A stretch of 64,000 nucleotides of DNA from Plazaster borealis (Eukaryota; Echinodermata; Asteroidea; Forcipulatida; Labidiasteridae). Positions 34,334 to 46,147 of the stretch are shown one piece after another. The notes under the pieces are model-generated. The model was not told the origin of the DNA. It ran no database searches and saw only the letters and a program-made list of their open reading frames with translations. Where the stretch lies: positions 3,937,127-4,001,126 of the forward strand of contig CM037464.1 of NCBI GenBank assembly GCA_021014325.1, in the 5' to 3' direction. Each line of letters opens with the position of its first letter. Position 1 is the stretch's first letter. The position numbers were made by a program, and so were the translations under genes.

Positions 34334-35277
34334 ATAAAAGGAATTAGTGAAGATATTTACAATAAGTTCCACCGAGCGAAATAAGACGTACCCCGGTTCC
34401 CAGATTTTCTCTGTGGAAGTTTAGATAAATAGCAGGACAATATTTCTATCAGAACTAAAGAAAAACGAGTTCTTATCAGAACTAGAACTAAGTTCTACAC
34501 AGCAACACGAAAACCCATATCGATACCTTCAATGCCTCGATTTGCAACTTCTTTGTTTGAAATGTTCACAAAACAAAACTTTGGAACTATTTGAACCTCT
34601 CGATCGTTTTGAATTGCCCAGTATGCTGATTGTGTTATTGTGAAGCGGAGGCCAAATGCTGGGCGATTTTTCATATAATTTCTCCCTTTGGGTGCGGGGG
34701 GGGGTGTCCAAAATTAACATAATTAGACTCTGACACAAAGACAAATCGCCAATGGGTCCACAACAAGCCAGGTTGCACAGTTGTTTCTTGTGCATGGCGT
34801 TGATGGCGATGAAGACCTGGCTATAGGGGGATGGTGGTCCACCGTCTCATCGCCAGCCATATGCGCCGGGTTGGGGTGCCTTTGTCCCCCCTCTCAGATC
34901 ACCCCCAGCACCCCGCTAGACTGTGCTACAACCGCGAACAAAAGATTTCTCCAAATTAAAACCCCAAAGGTCCGTGTAAACCGACCAAGCCTAAACTCCT
35001 TGTCATAAAAAAGAGGTGCCGGTATCTTTACCCACGAGACGAGAACTATGCGTATATTGATTATGTTGACAGTAGGGATCAGTGTTAGCGAGTATCTTTA
35101 GCGTAAAAAGTTGCATCGGAGACCGATGAGAACTGTTTAAATATGCAGAGTGGATCTCCCACCGCACGCGACTTGGTCCTATGGTGACCAATCACTGCCC
35201 GCCGTGCCGGCACGGCACGCGACGGCGACACGAGAGCGCAATTACGAGACACTTGTTATGCGGGCAGCTATTCCTCG

Positions 35278-35284
35278 TATAAAT
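35278..35284 (+). promoter_or_regulatory. Possible TATA box of the SPSB-like gene
   Basis: TATAAAT, 305 bp before the ATG, in a GC-richer local context. If used, the leader would be roughly 270-280 nt and would contain at least one very short upstream reading frame (ATG at 35290, stop four codons on). Sequence pattern only. Confidence 0.35.
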
Positions 35285-35588
35285 ACGCCATGTTTGCCGG
35301 CTGAAAACAACTCAGATCCTGGCTGGAGACCTCAACCACGACACCAACATGTAAAGTAGCTCCGTGTACTGGGGCAGGGCGGTGGTTGTTTCATTCTCAC
35401 CAGCAATGTGCCGGCATCGGGGTTGGAAACATCGTCGCCTGAAATCCCACCGTCCCTGTGTATCTAGACCTACGGGCCATAACAGAAATTTGTACGTGCA
35501 CGCAGAAAAACTCCCTTTCAACGCCTACATATTATTATCACCACTGCCCTGATTACTATCCAACAACACATCATCATCATCATTCAAA

Positions 35589-36326
35589 ATGGCGACCGCT
35601 GCACCACCGCTGCACGACGGATGCGAGGACGCCTGGTCGTGGAGTTCGACCGACAAATCACACGAAGTGAAAGTCCACGGGAGCCGAAACGAGACCGCGC
35701 AGTTCCACCCCAACTGGTCCAACGGTACGGCAGGGGTGCGGGGCAACAGGGTGCTGAATTGGGGACGGTTCTACTGGGAGGTCCGGCTGTCTCATCGCGT
35801 ATTCGGCACCAGTATGATGTTCGGAATCGGGACGAGGCGGACGAGGCTCCACATCGATGAGTTCATCAACATGTTAGGGGAGGACGACCAGAGCTGGGGT
35901 TTATCCCACAAGGGGTTGCTGTGGCACGGGGGGACATCGACACCATTCACGGACCCTTTCCCAGAGAAACAAGCCACCACCATCGGGCTTCTCTTCGACG
36001 GCGTTAAGGGCACCCTGACGTACTACAAAGACGGGATGTGTCTCGGGGAGGCCTTCACTGGTTTGAACAGCAGCAGCACAGAACTCTACCCCTTTGTCTG
36101 TTCCACGGCGGCTAAGACCGAGATGACGCTGGCAAGCATGCGACGGGGGATGGTCTCCTTGGAAGACCGATGCTGTGTTACCATCGCAACGCATCTTAAG
36201 AGTGAGACCGAGGCAAGGGGGCTGCTCCTACCGTCGATGCTCAAGAAAAACATTGTACGTGAGTGTTCTAGACAATCCAATAACGCACCCATGGCGCATC
36301 TCAAATCACCCTGCAGTGTGACATGA
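35589..36326 (+). CDS. SPSB3-like: SPRY domain-SOCS box protein, SPSB3-like (single exon)
   Basis: SPSB proteins use a SPRY domain to hold a substrate and a SOCS box to recruit Elongin B/C and Cullin-5 for ubiquitination. The 245-residue frame starts at MATAAPP in good context (caaaATGG). The SPRY domain spans about residues 17-190, with hallmark blocks GRFYWEVRL, FGTSMMFGIGT, DDQSWGLSHKGLLWHGG, GTLTYYKDG and YPFVCSTAAKTEM. The last three blocks are of the SPSB3 type rather than SPSB1/2/4. The SOCS box is at about 196-232: BC box SLEDRCCVTI (Leu, Cys and Ile at the expected spacing) and Cul5-box-like LLLPSMLKKNI. The last 18 residues are unlike the family; a donor-like TAC|GTGAGT lies at 36256-36264, so splicing to a downstream exon is possible. 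No intron is needed for the core. Confidence 0.85.
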   Translation: MATAAPPLHDGCEDAWSWSSTDKSHEVKVHGSRNETAQFHPNWSNGTAGVRGNRVLNWGRFYWEVRLSHRVFGTSMMFGIGTRRTRLHIDEFINMLGEDDQSWGLSHKGLLWHGGTSTPFTDPFPEKQATTIGLLFDGVKGTLTYYKDGMCLGEAFTGLNSSSTELYPFVCSTAAKTEMTLASMRRGMVSLEDRCCVTIATHLKSETEARGLLLPSMLKKNIVRECSRQSNNAPMAHLKSPCSVT

Positions 36327-37068
36327 AATTGCCACTGCAAATTTCACAAACAATAGAAAAACAAAACAGAGAAATCATAACCTTAGTACATTCCCTTTTC
36401 GCAGAGGATGTTTCGTATGTACATAATGAGAAACCTATTCTTGATTAATGATGAACATTCAACTGGTGTTTGAGTACAACGCATTTCCCCGTGACAATTC
36501 TTAAAAACATGTTTCCCCAAAACGCTGTTGTTATCCTACTCCTTAAAACATCACCCGTGCACTGTTGAAAAAAACCCTAAAAATGACAAATTTATGAGTA
36601 CCGGCAATACACCAATTGCAGCCGCCATTTTAATTTCCATCTGTGGTGAGTTATTTCATACGTGGCCAACATCTGTCATCCACGGTGAATGCTTAAAAAA
36701 AAAAACCCTGGAAAGCAAAATCACTGAAGAGAAACAAACAACAACAAAGGGACTTCAAAACCGATCGATTCGTCCCACACGCGAGTACAGACTCTTCGCC
36801 ATGCTCTTCATGAAAGTGTAATATTTTGGATCGATATAGAAGACCACGCGACGAGGAATAACAGTCCTTTGTCACTTTGGAGTCCTCCCCCATGTCAAGA
36901 AAGTAAACGCTTAAAAAAAACCACAAGCTCCATTTGGGAAAAACACGAGAAATTCTCCAGTGTCGTTCGCTTTTTACGTACAATCACTTCTTTTTCGAAA
37001 AACAGTATGAATTTAAGCATGTGAAGTCACTGGCTTGCTTATACTCATGACATCCATGACAATTTCTC

Positions 37069-37160
37069 CAAGCAATGGGATGTTCTTTGTGACAATTTCT
37101 CCAAGCAATGGGATGTTCTTTGTGACAATTTCTCCAAGCAATGGGATGTTCTTTGTTCCC
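37069..37160. repeat. 33-bp tandem repeat, three near-identical units
   Basis: Unit gacaatttctccaagcaatg plus ggatgttctttgt, repeated three times without change. The period is divisible by three, so both strands stay open across it; no coding support beyond that. Confidence 0.9.
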
Positions 37161-40100
37161 AGATCACAGTCATCAACATGGCAACAGACGGCCGTATTCC
37201 CATGGTAACCGAGCTGTATCTGTATATACCCCGCCACAGGAACTCGTTTGCAGGCAGCCAATCCAACGCCGCCGTCCAAAGTCTTTTGTCACAAGTGGTA
37301 GATTTCATTAAAAATATTAAATATTAAAAGGAAAGCTAGAAGCAGAGAGTACTGTGAGTAGAGCCTGGTGGTCATCACATCGCCGCTCTATCATCGGACC
37401 CTCGTTCCGTGCCGGAACACCGCAAAGGATAAGGTTTTTGTTTTTTGAGGGGGTGTTTTTTTAATAAAATATGTGATATGAACCCCGTCGGGTGTAAGTG
37501 TCGAGGAAAAAAACCGCAGCATGGACGACGAGTCACCGAGTGAGTCCCAAGGATCTACCCCGCGTCCAGAGCACATGTGTCCCGCTCTAGACGTCCGCAG
37601 GCGACCGGGATGCTGTCAACACCAGGACGGGTGGGTGCTGCTTGCTGGGAGAAAGATGCCCTACGATTGGTGGATGGAGATGGGGGGGGGGGTCCACATC
37701 AGAAAACTAATATTGGACATGGACGTGAGAGGAAAAAGATGGTGGTCACTGAGGCATGAGGACAAAGGAAACCTGTTTGAGATAGAGTAGGTCCATTATT
37801 AAAATATCTGTGTTTTTTTTTATTAACATAAAACTCACTTAAAATCTGTATAGTTTATAGACAAAGCCGTTGAACACAACGCAACCGTGACTACGCCAAA
37901 CAGTCGTATGGCTATAAAATACAGCCATCGGACATGTCAAAAGATGATTTTCGAAACAACAATGAAATTAACTTTCATGCTTTCATATTGAAAGCGATGT
38001 AAATAGAAATCGTATTTAATACGAACATCTGTGAATTTCACCTAAAAAAGCCATCAAAATAACCCCCCAAAAACAAAGACACCAGAAAAAAAAAAAAATC
38101 AACTACAATCCAAAAAACTTTTCTAACTTACCATCTTCTTCTAAAACTGTATTTTCATTCCTTTGTTTCAAAAACATTGCCAATGAAATATTTTTTATAA
38201 ATAAATGTTAGAGAATTTTACTATTTTGACCGTAGCTATTACGTGAAGGTCAAAAGTGTTCAACCAACAACTCATATCATTGACTGAAGTAGAATTAGAC
38301 GACTATTGCATGATTTTAAACAGCCATACGACTGTTATATGACTTAATATTTATTGTGGGTTCGTGTATGGATTTGCATTCTGTCTTGAATAATTTGCAT
38401 ATCCTGTACACTAAACCCCACGTGTTTATCAACAACTCATTATTATAATGTAGATGTAGATTTTACAATGTTTTTTTGTTTGTCTGAAGAGTAAGATCGA
38501 GTGTTATTTTTAGCTGAAATATTTTTCAATTGTTGACGGCTTTTTTAAACTGCTGTTTTCTGTTCTCTGTGCAACTAAAAGCATTCCAATCCGATTGATT
38601 TCTGAATCTCCTCATTGTTTCCAGCATCTCTTTTGGAAAAGCAATATTATGATGATAACTTGTTTTGTTCATTTTCCCGAACATTGTATGAACTTAAGTC
38701 ATGCCCATTGCATAATTAAAACTTTGATGCAATTTCTCAGAAGCATTTTCAGCTATGAATAATTTACATCTCTGTTTCTGAATTGTTTGTTTTTTTGCGA
38801 TCTGAAGAATGGTCGAAGATCTCAATCACTTCTTAATGCCTACATTATTTACTTTACCACCGGCTTCGGTTTAATTTTGTGCGATTTTTCACAGACCTTT
38901 CTTTTGCTGCGACTGCATTGCAATTTGTTTTGCAAACAGCAGTCGGCAAACCACCAGTCGGCAAACCACCAGTAGCCATCACTGCGAAAAAAAAGAAGAA
39001 TCTTAATAGTTAACATTTTATTTTGAAATGCTAACATTAAGAAGGGTCTAACAAATGCAATATGGAGAAACTTAAGATTTTATCAATTTTTCATCAGTGA
39101 AATTATGCAGCCAGTTTTGTTTTGAATTTTTTTGTCAAATTGGTAAGCGATGTTTGGAAACAAAGGAAATATGGTGGACATAGTGATGGAAAGCCAAGAC
39201 GTATCCGATTCTATGGCTACGGCTCTGTCTTACGGTTCCATCTGCCATTTCAAAGCCATGTTCTTGAGTTTCAATGAGATGGATACACAGAGCATAGACC
39301 ACAGCCGAAGCACTTGAATAAAAGGGGGCTAAAGATTTAGGATCATTGTAAATACATGTAAATGTTATTTGTTTTTGTCTGTGTGTGTATCAGAGGCAGT
39401 GTTACCGTACACCTGTCCGGAGCCTGCTCTCACAATGTTCGAGCAATCAACTCAAAGTAGTTGTAGTTTAGACAGTAAATAAGAAGAAGAACAAATATGA
39501 ATATCTATAAATAACTATTTAAAACAAAATCCAGAATTTAAAACGAAAAACACCAAACTCCGATGGCTGCTTGTGTCGCATCACAAATATAATTGGAACA
39601 GTATTATTTCATCTATATAGAGTCTGTGTAGAGATTATAAATAGTCACATACTGCCTATGTATCTAGTGCGTCTGCTTACATAAACCAGACATACTTTAA
39701 ACCCGCTCAAACGCTGCCTATAACCTAAGTAGAGATAACTAGCAACTAGTTAATCGTAGTCAAGACTTCTTATACCATTGGTTGAAGGAACACGGTTTTA
39801 ATTTGCTCGGTTTAGTTAACTTTTGTGGCTATCTGAATCGTTAATTTTGGGTGGAGTATTGTACAAAATGTTCCAACTGCTCTAAATTCTCGAAAATTGA
39901 CAGTTTTTCAGAGTTGTGCTGAACGAAGAAAGCAAGAATTACATCACAAAACAATTATGTAATCGGGCAAAATCCGATAAGTTCATAAAATATGTTTTTC
40001 TACCAATGGTGTAAGAAGTTACTTAGTATTACAATAATTTGATTCGTTTTAATGTTTCAAGTGAGTGACAAAACAGTCAAGGACGATGATAATGAGGATG

Positions 40101-42174
40101 GTATTCATGTTTAATTTATGCAGCTGAAATTTAAATACTTGAATTATTCATAATATATTCATTATCAAGTACTGTTGTTTAATGCCTTAGATCTTTATCA
40201 TGCATTGCCCCACCCCCTCTTTAGTGATCATGACCGATGACTGTCTTCATGGGGCCAGACTATTTTCCTTTCCTTTCTCGGTTTGAGTGACAGTGTTTTA
40301 AATTTGAGAATAACAAGCTGCTCCATGATAAAGAATACATGGTGTCAGTCATCAAAACGAGGTTCAGTTTTCAAAACGAGGGTCGGTAAAAAACATAGAC
40401 TGGTGCCGTTACATTTTACATTGTGGTTTATATCAAGTAGTCTGGAAAGCGGACGTAACATTTTGCGTTTCTCGCTCACAGGATCAATAAGGATCATATG
40501 ACGTCACTTTGTATTTGTTTGTAAAATTTTTCGGAAACTTTCAAACACAAAAATTGTTGAAAAATGTCACTTTGCATTGTAAGAATTTAGGTCACTCAAC
40601 CTGCGGGCATTGCTAATACGCATGATCAACTTTACTTCTTATTGAACAGTGCTCTGACTAACTATTGAGCTCTTGGAGGTGTTAACTTAAGTAATTACAA
40701 TAGATTAGTAATTAAAACATGTTTAATCGGTGTAAATATTAATTACTCGTAACGATAGGTGGTATGAAATACTAATGCTATTGTTAACGGTACGGAGGCC
40801 GGGAAGGTGCAATATGAAATAACTAATGTTTGTCAATCTATGTGACTTATGTTGAATCACATATATTGTTGTGCAAGATATACATTCCAAAATGTTGTAG
40901 TACCAGTGAACTATGTAGATTTGATTTAATTTAGATGATTTCTAGTGATTTTCTTATCTCTCTCTTGTAGTTATTTAGAAATTTCCACTCAGGGGCGGAT
41001 CCAGTGTGTCGCAAGGGGGGGTTGGAATTTCACGAAAAAAACGAGTGCTCGCAAAAAAAAAAAAAAAAAAAAAATGACCTGATGGGGTAACAAAAATAAA
41101 AAAACGCATCATGCAAAAATGATCTTTCGGAGGGTGGGGCACCAACCTTTTGCGACTCCTGGATTTGCTGGTGACGTCATTAAGATACATTGTATATTCA
41201 TTGTCAGTGCAGTTGGCATATTATTATTATTATGGGTCAGAAGTAAAATCGGTCAGGGGGAATGCTATATTTAGGTATGACGTCATTTGTTAACATTAGC
41301 CTCCAGCCTCCCCCTGCCGATGTCGCGTCTGCACTCGGTTCTTTCAAAGCTAATTTATATAATGAGTAAATACACATGTTATTGAGTGTATTGACTATTA
41401 TACCGCTTACGTGTGCTACTCTAAGCAGTATTAGATTACGTGTTAGAACAACATGATCTCTACTATACCATGTTTGAAGCCAGTTAGCCGCCATGTTGCC
41501 CCTCCCTTTCAGCATACTGTAGAAATGTTGAACACCCAGCAGGGTGGATATGTGCGCATTACAAGTCTTATTATTATTATTATTATTAAATGTTGTGGTG
41601 GTAGTAGTAACATGGCTGCGTTTTGGCTTCACTCGTTATCAAGGTTGAGTCATGGGTATAATGGGGATCATGCACTAGAACTATATGTTGTTGAAACTGT
41701 GTAGTCTGTTCGAGGTTGGACCCTTTAACTCAAGAAAGCCGCCGTGTACAATTCAATAACCCCAGTTACAGGTTGTACAAAACCTGGTTAAGTTATCAAA
41801 TAATCCTGGTTATAGACATCGTAACCTCAGTTAAAGGCTTCAACCTCGTGCATGTTAATTATTATATCTTACTATAATGGGATTCGGTTTGCTGTAACAG
41901 GTTGAAACCGGTCGTCGGTGTTTGTAAATAATCATTCCTTGTTCTTTCTAATTCTCAGAGCTATGAAATCTTGCTATTAATATTAATACCTTTTAGTACA
42001 TCTGAAACTAAGAGCATAGACTGGGTTCTCGCTTTGTGCGCAGGCGCAGTCGCAACAACAGCAAAGGTGTATTCAAAGGCATGTAGACTAGAAATAAAAT
42101 AAGCAAAATGTATTCAATGTTAACGAAACATTACAAACACCAATATGACAACTTTACAAAACAACATCAAAAGC

Positions 42175-42219
42175 AGCAGCAACAACAACAACAAGAGCAG
42201 CAAACCCCCCCCAAAACCC

Positions 42220-42273
<54 letters not shown>

Positions 42274-42300
42274 AACACCAACAACAAAAACAGCAACAAC
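42175..42300. repeat. CAA microsatellite
   Basis: Imperfect then near-perfect caa units (about 20 in the longest run), giving Asn- or Leu/Val-rich spurious frames. Confidence 0.9.
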
Positions 42301-43923
42301 AGACAAAAAATAGTGGAAGAAACACACCATAGAAAAAAAAAAAGAAAAAAAAAGGGAAAAGGAAAAAACGAACAGCAACAAATAAACGTAAACATATTAT
42401 CAGTCAAGGAAACAACAAAACAAACATTTTCGAAGCAGACAAACAGACACACAGCTAAATATTACTTTACAACATTTCTTTATATTGATTGTTCCAAATA
42501 TTTCCAGTTGCATGTTAAATTTTTTCTGTAGACTTTTACAGTAAATGTTTATCATCCACATTTTGGGCAAGGAGTAAAACAAGAAATCATACAATTAATC
42601 GCTTGACGAAAATACTTTATTAGAGCATTTTCGAAACCACGGTTCAATCTCAGGCATCATGAACTTCACATTTTTCTTAAACCGTGTGCATTATAGACTT
42701 TGCTTGCATTCCTGCATTCACGAACCGATTTCGAAAACGCAAAAAACCCATACTTTCACAATCGAGCAAATTTGTTTCAAAAACGGTTCTGACTATTGCC
42801 GTGTTATTTATACTCACAATGCGCAGTTTATCAGTGCAGTTTAGACCATAGATTCAGATGCAGTATTCAGTGCTAGAACATTCGTCTAATTCTCGTTGCA
42901 TTATTTTAATTATTAATTACATTAATGTTGTGATATTTATTATCCGAAGGAAAACTCATAAATTATAATCAAAAGTTTTTATTAACTTATTCAATCCAAA
43001 AAGAGCCAATTGTCTTAAGTTTGTCTGTTATTTATAAAGTTAAACTGTATTCCTCTACTTTCTGTATCTCGTTCAAGTTGTTTTCAAGTTTGTTTATTAT
43101 TTTAAATCTGTTTATTTATTGATTAACTTATTCTAATGGATAACAATTTCAAGTGAACTGTGATATTCGTCATTTTTTTATAATGATGGAAATATCACAT
43201 GCACGTGCCGATTAATTGCCAGTGTGTTAAAACAAAAGTAGCCGAGTCTAGATGAACTCATTTTGATTTATTAAACTTGATTTAAATTGATTTTAAAAAG
43301 AAGATTTTTAAAATTGTCCTTTTCTTTGTGTGTTTTATTACTTTGGCTAGGGGGGCCTGTAATACCCCAAACATGCACTTGTTCTGGTCGACGTCTCTTT
43401 GTTGTCCCATTGTTTGGACTGTCTAGTGGTAAAACCAGAGATTTTCATTGGGGGGAAGCGGGTGCAAAAACATAATTTGGAGTGGGGTGGCGGCTATTTC
43501 ATGAATTATCGAAAAATTCCTTGTCCTTTATTTCTAATCTCATTTTTGGGGGGGGGGGGGCGGGGCAAGCCGGGTTGGGGTGGGAGGGGGCTGCCGTAAA
43601 GGGGGGGGGGCTGCCTTCTCTGGTTATGATACTGGGATTGTTCCCTTTTTATTACGTCTTCGGTGTCAATGGAAGACGCGGGCTTACAAAAGCTACATTG
43701 GTTTGTTGTTTAAGTATGAACTATGCTTGCGTTTTACATTGCGGAGTTAAATCCACAATGTTTTTAACAAGAAAGTTTAAATAAAGGGGAAAATTAAAAA
43801 GCCCACAATGTCGCTCCAGTAAAGATGTCTGCCTATAAGCAGTCCTGAGAAAATATAATTAGCTGTTGCAAACTGCTTACCAACCAAAAGGACCTATGGT
43901 ATAAATGCAAAAAATAGTTAATG

Positions 43924-43960
43924 GCCTGACGTTTCGACCCTAGCAGAGTCTTTCTCGAAG
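43924..43960 (-). repeat. Penelope-type terminal motif, minus strand
   Basis: Minus strand: cgagaaagactctgctaggg then tcgaaacgtcaggcc, the same GAAACGTC end as in the 3541-3780 palindrome. Confidence 0.4.
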
Positions 43961-45508
43961 GCTAAATGACAAGACAACACACATGAACAGGTATATAAGT
44001 GTAACAAAAGCAGTCAAGTGGAAATACATGAATAGAGGCAGAGAGCAAACAGACAAGAGCAGGTAAACCCAACATCCAGATATTTGAACCCTAAACGGAT
44101 TGGTTCGTCCCGTCCTCATGCCGTGTGTTCGTCGGAGCAGGAGGAGCAACTGTCCCGACTTTACCGAACATCCCTGTCTGTGGTAACTCAAATGGTTGGA
44201 CGTTGATTGAGATTGGGCGGTAACACTGGCCAATTGGTGGTTTGGTCCTGCCTACAAAAAACCCATCCAAGTCTTTTAAAAATCGCGTAAATCAATCTTT
44301 AGTTTATTTATGTATATATATTTTTACTGGCGAGGGGGCCCGGGGGACGGTGGGGTGAGGTGGGGGATTGGTGTTCGATATGTGGCATGGTGTACCCCCT
44401 CCTGTTGTGTCTTCATTGTGTTCTGGGAACCTCAGGAATTTCTTAGAGGATTTTAGGTGGGTTTTTTCTGTACAAGAGGAACATTTTTTATTTTGTTTTC
44501 TATTTGGAGGGGGGGGGGGAGCTCGGAGGCTACACCCTCTTCCACATATAGGGCATGGTATAGGGGGTGGGGTGGGGTGCTTTACACGACATGGGGGCAC
44601 TCCCCAAAGAGGCTGCTAGCTTTCCCTGCATTTCTGTTCGGTGTGCCGTTTGCTGGAAGGGATGGTGTTTGGGGGATGGGAGGGTAGGGGTAGCATAGCT
44701 CTTCACCCCCACCCCTTGTGATAAAATTTCATTTATTTATAAAGATTTATTTATAAGAAGGTAAACTTGAAACCCAACTATTGTATCTACAAGTAAAACA
44801 CGGAGAAACTGAATTTGCATTTCTTTTCAATTGTTATGTTCATTTATTGGAACTAGGTAGGACTGACATTTTGAAGTTGCTTTAACTTTCAACATTTCTT
44901 TACAATTACAAAAAAAATTTGTTGGAGGTAGCAATACCCCCTCCCCCAAAACAGAATAAATTTCTGCAACATAATAAAATCATTTATGTGGTAAGACTCG
45001 AGTCCTTTTGAAGGGACTAACACAAGTCTAGTAGTTGGACACAACATCCGATTCAATTTGTGAAACACATTTAAGGGAACAAATAAAACCCTTATCAAGA
45101 AGACAGACCTGTTCAGGTTAGATAAGGTTCATGGTTTTGAAAATGAAAATTAAATAAAGCGTTGTTCATTGAATGTTTCCAAAAGCATGATAGCAACTTT
45201 TGTTCGCCAACGTAGGGTCCTTAAATTTGAAGGGGGACTAGGGCACATTGTTTCTTAAAAACCCCATTGAGGATTTCCCCCCATGCCCACGTATACTCAA
45301 TCACATTCTACACACAGAAATAAATACATAGTGAACACTAGAGGGCGCCAAACACAAAATTCACCACAGACATTTGGTGGGGACTCGGCTGTTGACAGAG
45401 ACTTTCAAAATAACTTCAGGGGTGTTACATTTTATGAGATGTACAGACCCTCTACATTACAACTAATGTAGCACTAGCGGGTTTTGGAGTGACACAGGAT
45501 ACGTCATA

Positions 45509-45800
45509 GCGTGTCGTGGCCGAACAGTTAAGTGCACTGGACTCAAGCGCTGGTGTTTCTGACCAGCAGAGTGTGGGTTAGAGTCCCAATCTTGACACTT
45601 AACCACGATTGCTTCGTCATTCAGATGGGATGTAAAGCTGTGGTCCAGTGTGTTGTGTAATGCACGTAGAAGAACCCAGTACACTTATTGTTAAGAGAAG
45701 GGGTTCTGTGTTTTCCGGTATGGTTGGCTGCAGATTGCACCACAGCACCTTGTTGTAAACTGTTACATGATGCTACATAAATAAATGGGTCTCGTGTGAA
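45509..45800 (+). mobile_element. tRNA-derived SINE copy S3
   Basis: Head gtgtcgtggccgaacagtta and altered B box (gggttagagtccc), then body to ctacataaataaatgggtc. Diverged from S1 with several small deletions. Confidence 0.8.
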
Positions 45801-46147
45801 AATACCGTGACAGTTTTTGTCTTCTGTTGTCTCAGCAAGTAGACACTGTATTTAGCTGAAACCATCACATGTGACTTTCATTGTATCTTTCTTTATAATT
45901 TTGCCTATAAATCAGCATTACGGTGACAGACACCAATCTATGAACCCACCTTTAAAGGGGTCAACTAAACAAGTTTTCAATAGACACACAGAGTGAGAAA
46001 TACGAGAGGTTGGGTCGATGAGAGTTGAAGGGTTCATTTTGACTAAGGTAGGAACCGAGCAGTCAACATATCCTTGAACAAAAAAGGAAGGGGTGTTGGC
46101 GAGTAATGCTCTCTCCTTCTCTCTCTCTGAAAAATCTTGAGACATTT

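Larger units (their letters stand above)
25030..35588. other. Intergenic DNA between the PPxY gene and the SPSB-like gene
   Basis: No coding exon with convincing splice sites and composition was found. Contents: SINE S2, the tRNA-like foldback (29040-29440), family D elements, a family A element, a GTT-rich array and, at 35278, a possible promoter. A GC-rich stretch at 32400-32850 has no recognisable gene. Confidence 0.55.
36327..46147. other. Intergenic DNA between SPSB3-like and EIF3H
   Basis: No convincing gene. Contents: a 33-bp tandem repeat (37069-37160), a 17-bp direct repeat (38938-38971), a CAA microsatellite (42175-42300), a Penelope-type motif (43924), G-rich tracts (43540-43615 and 44510-44600) and a SINE (45509-45800). 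About 39-41 kb is plain AT-rich sequence with nothing recognised. Confidence 0.55.

Noticed and set aside
37521..37790. Candidate 89-residue protein starting MDDESPSESQG
   Set aside because: It crosses a G homopolymer, has no recognisable domain and no splice partner; it could be a real small gene but I cannot support it.
42120..42531. Asn/Lys-rich and Leu/Val-rich frames
   Set aside because: They are translations of the CAA microsatellite and adjacent A-rich tract.
43482..44687. Gly-rich frames in G-rich tracts
   Set aside because: Homopolymer-driven low complexity without splice or start support.
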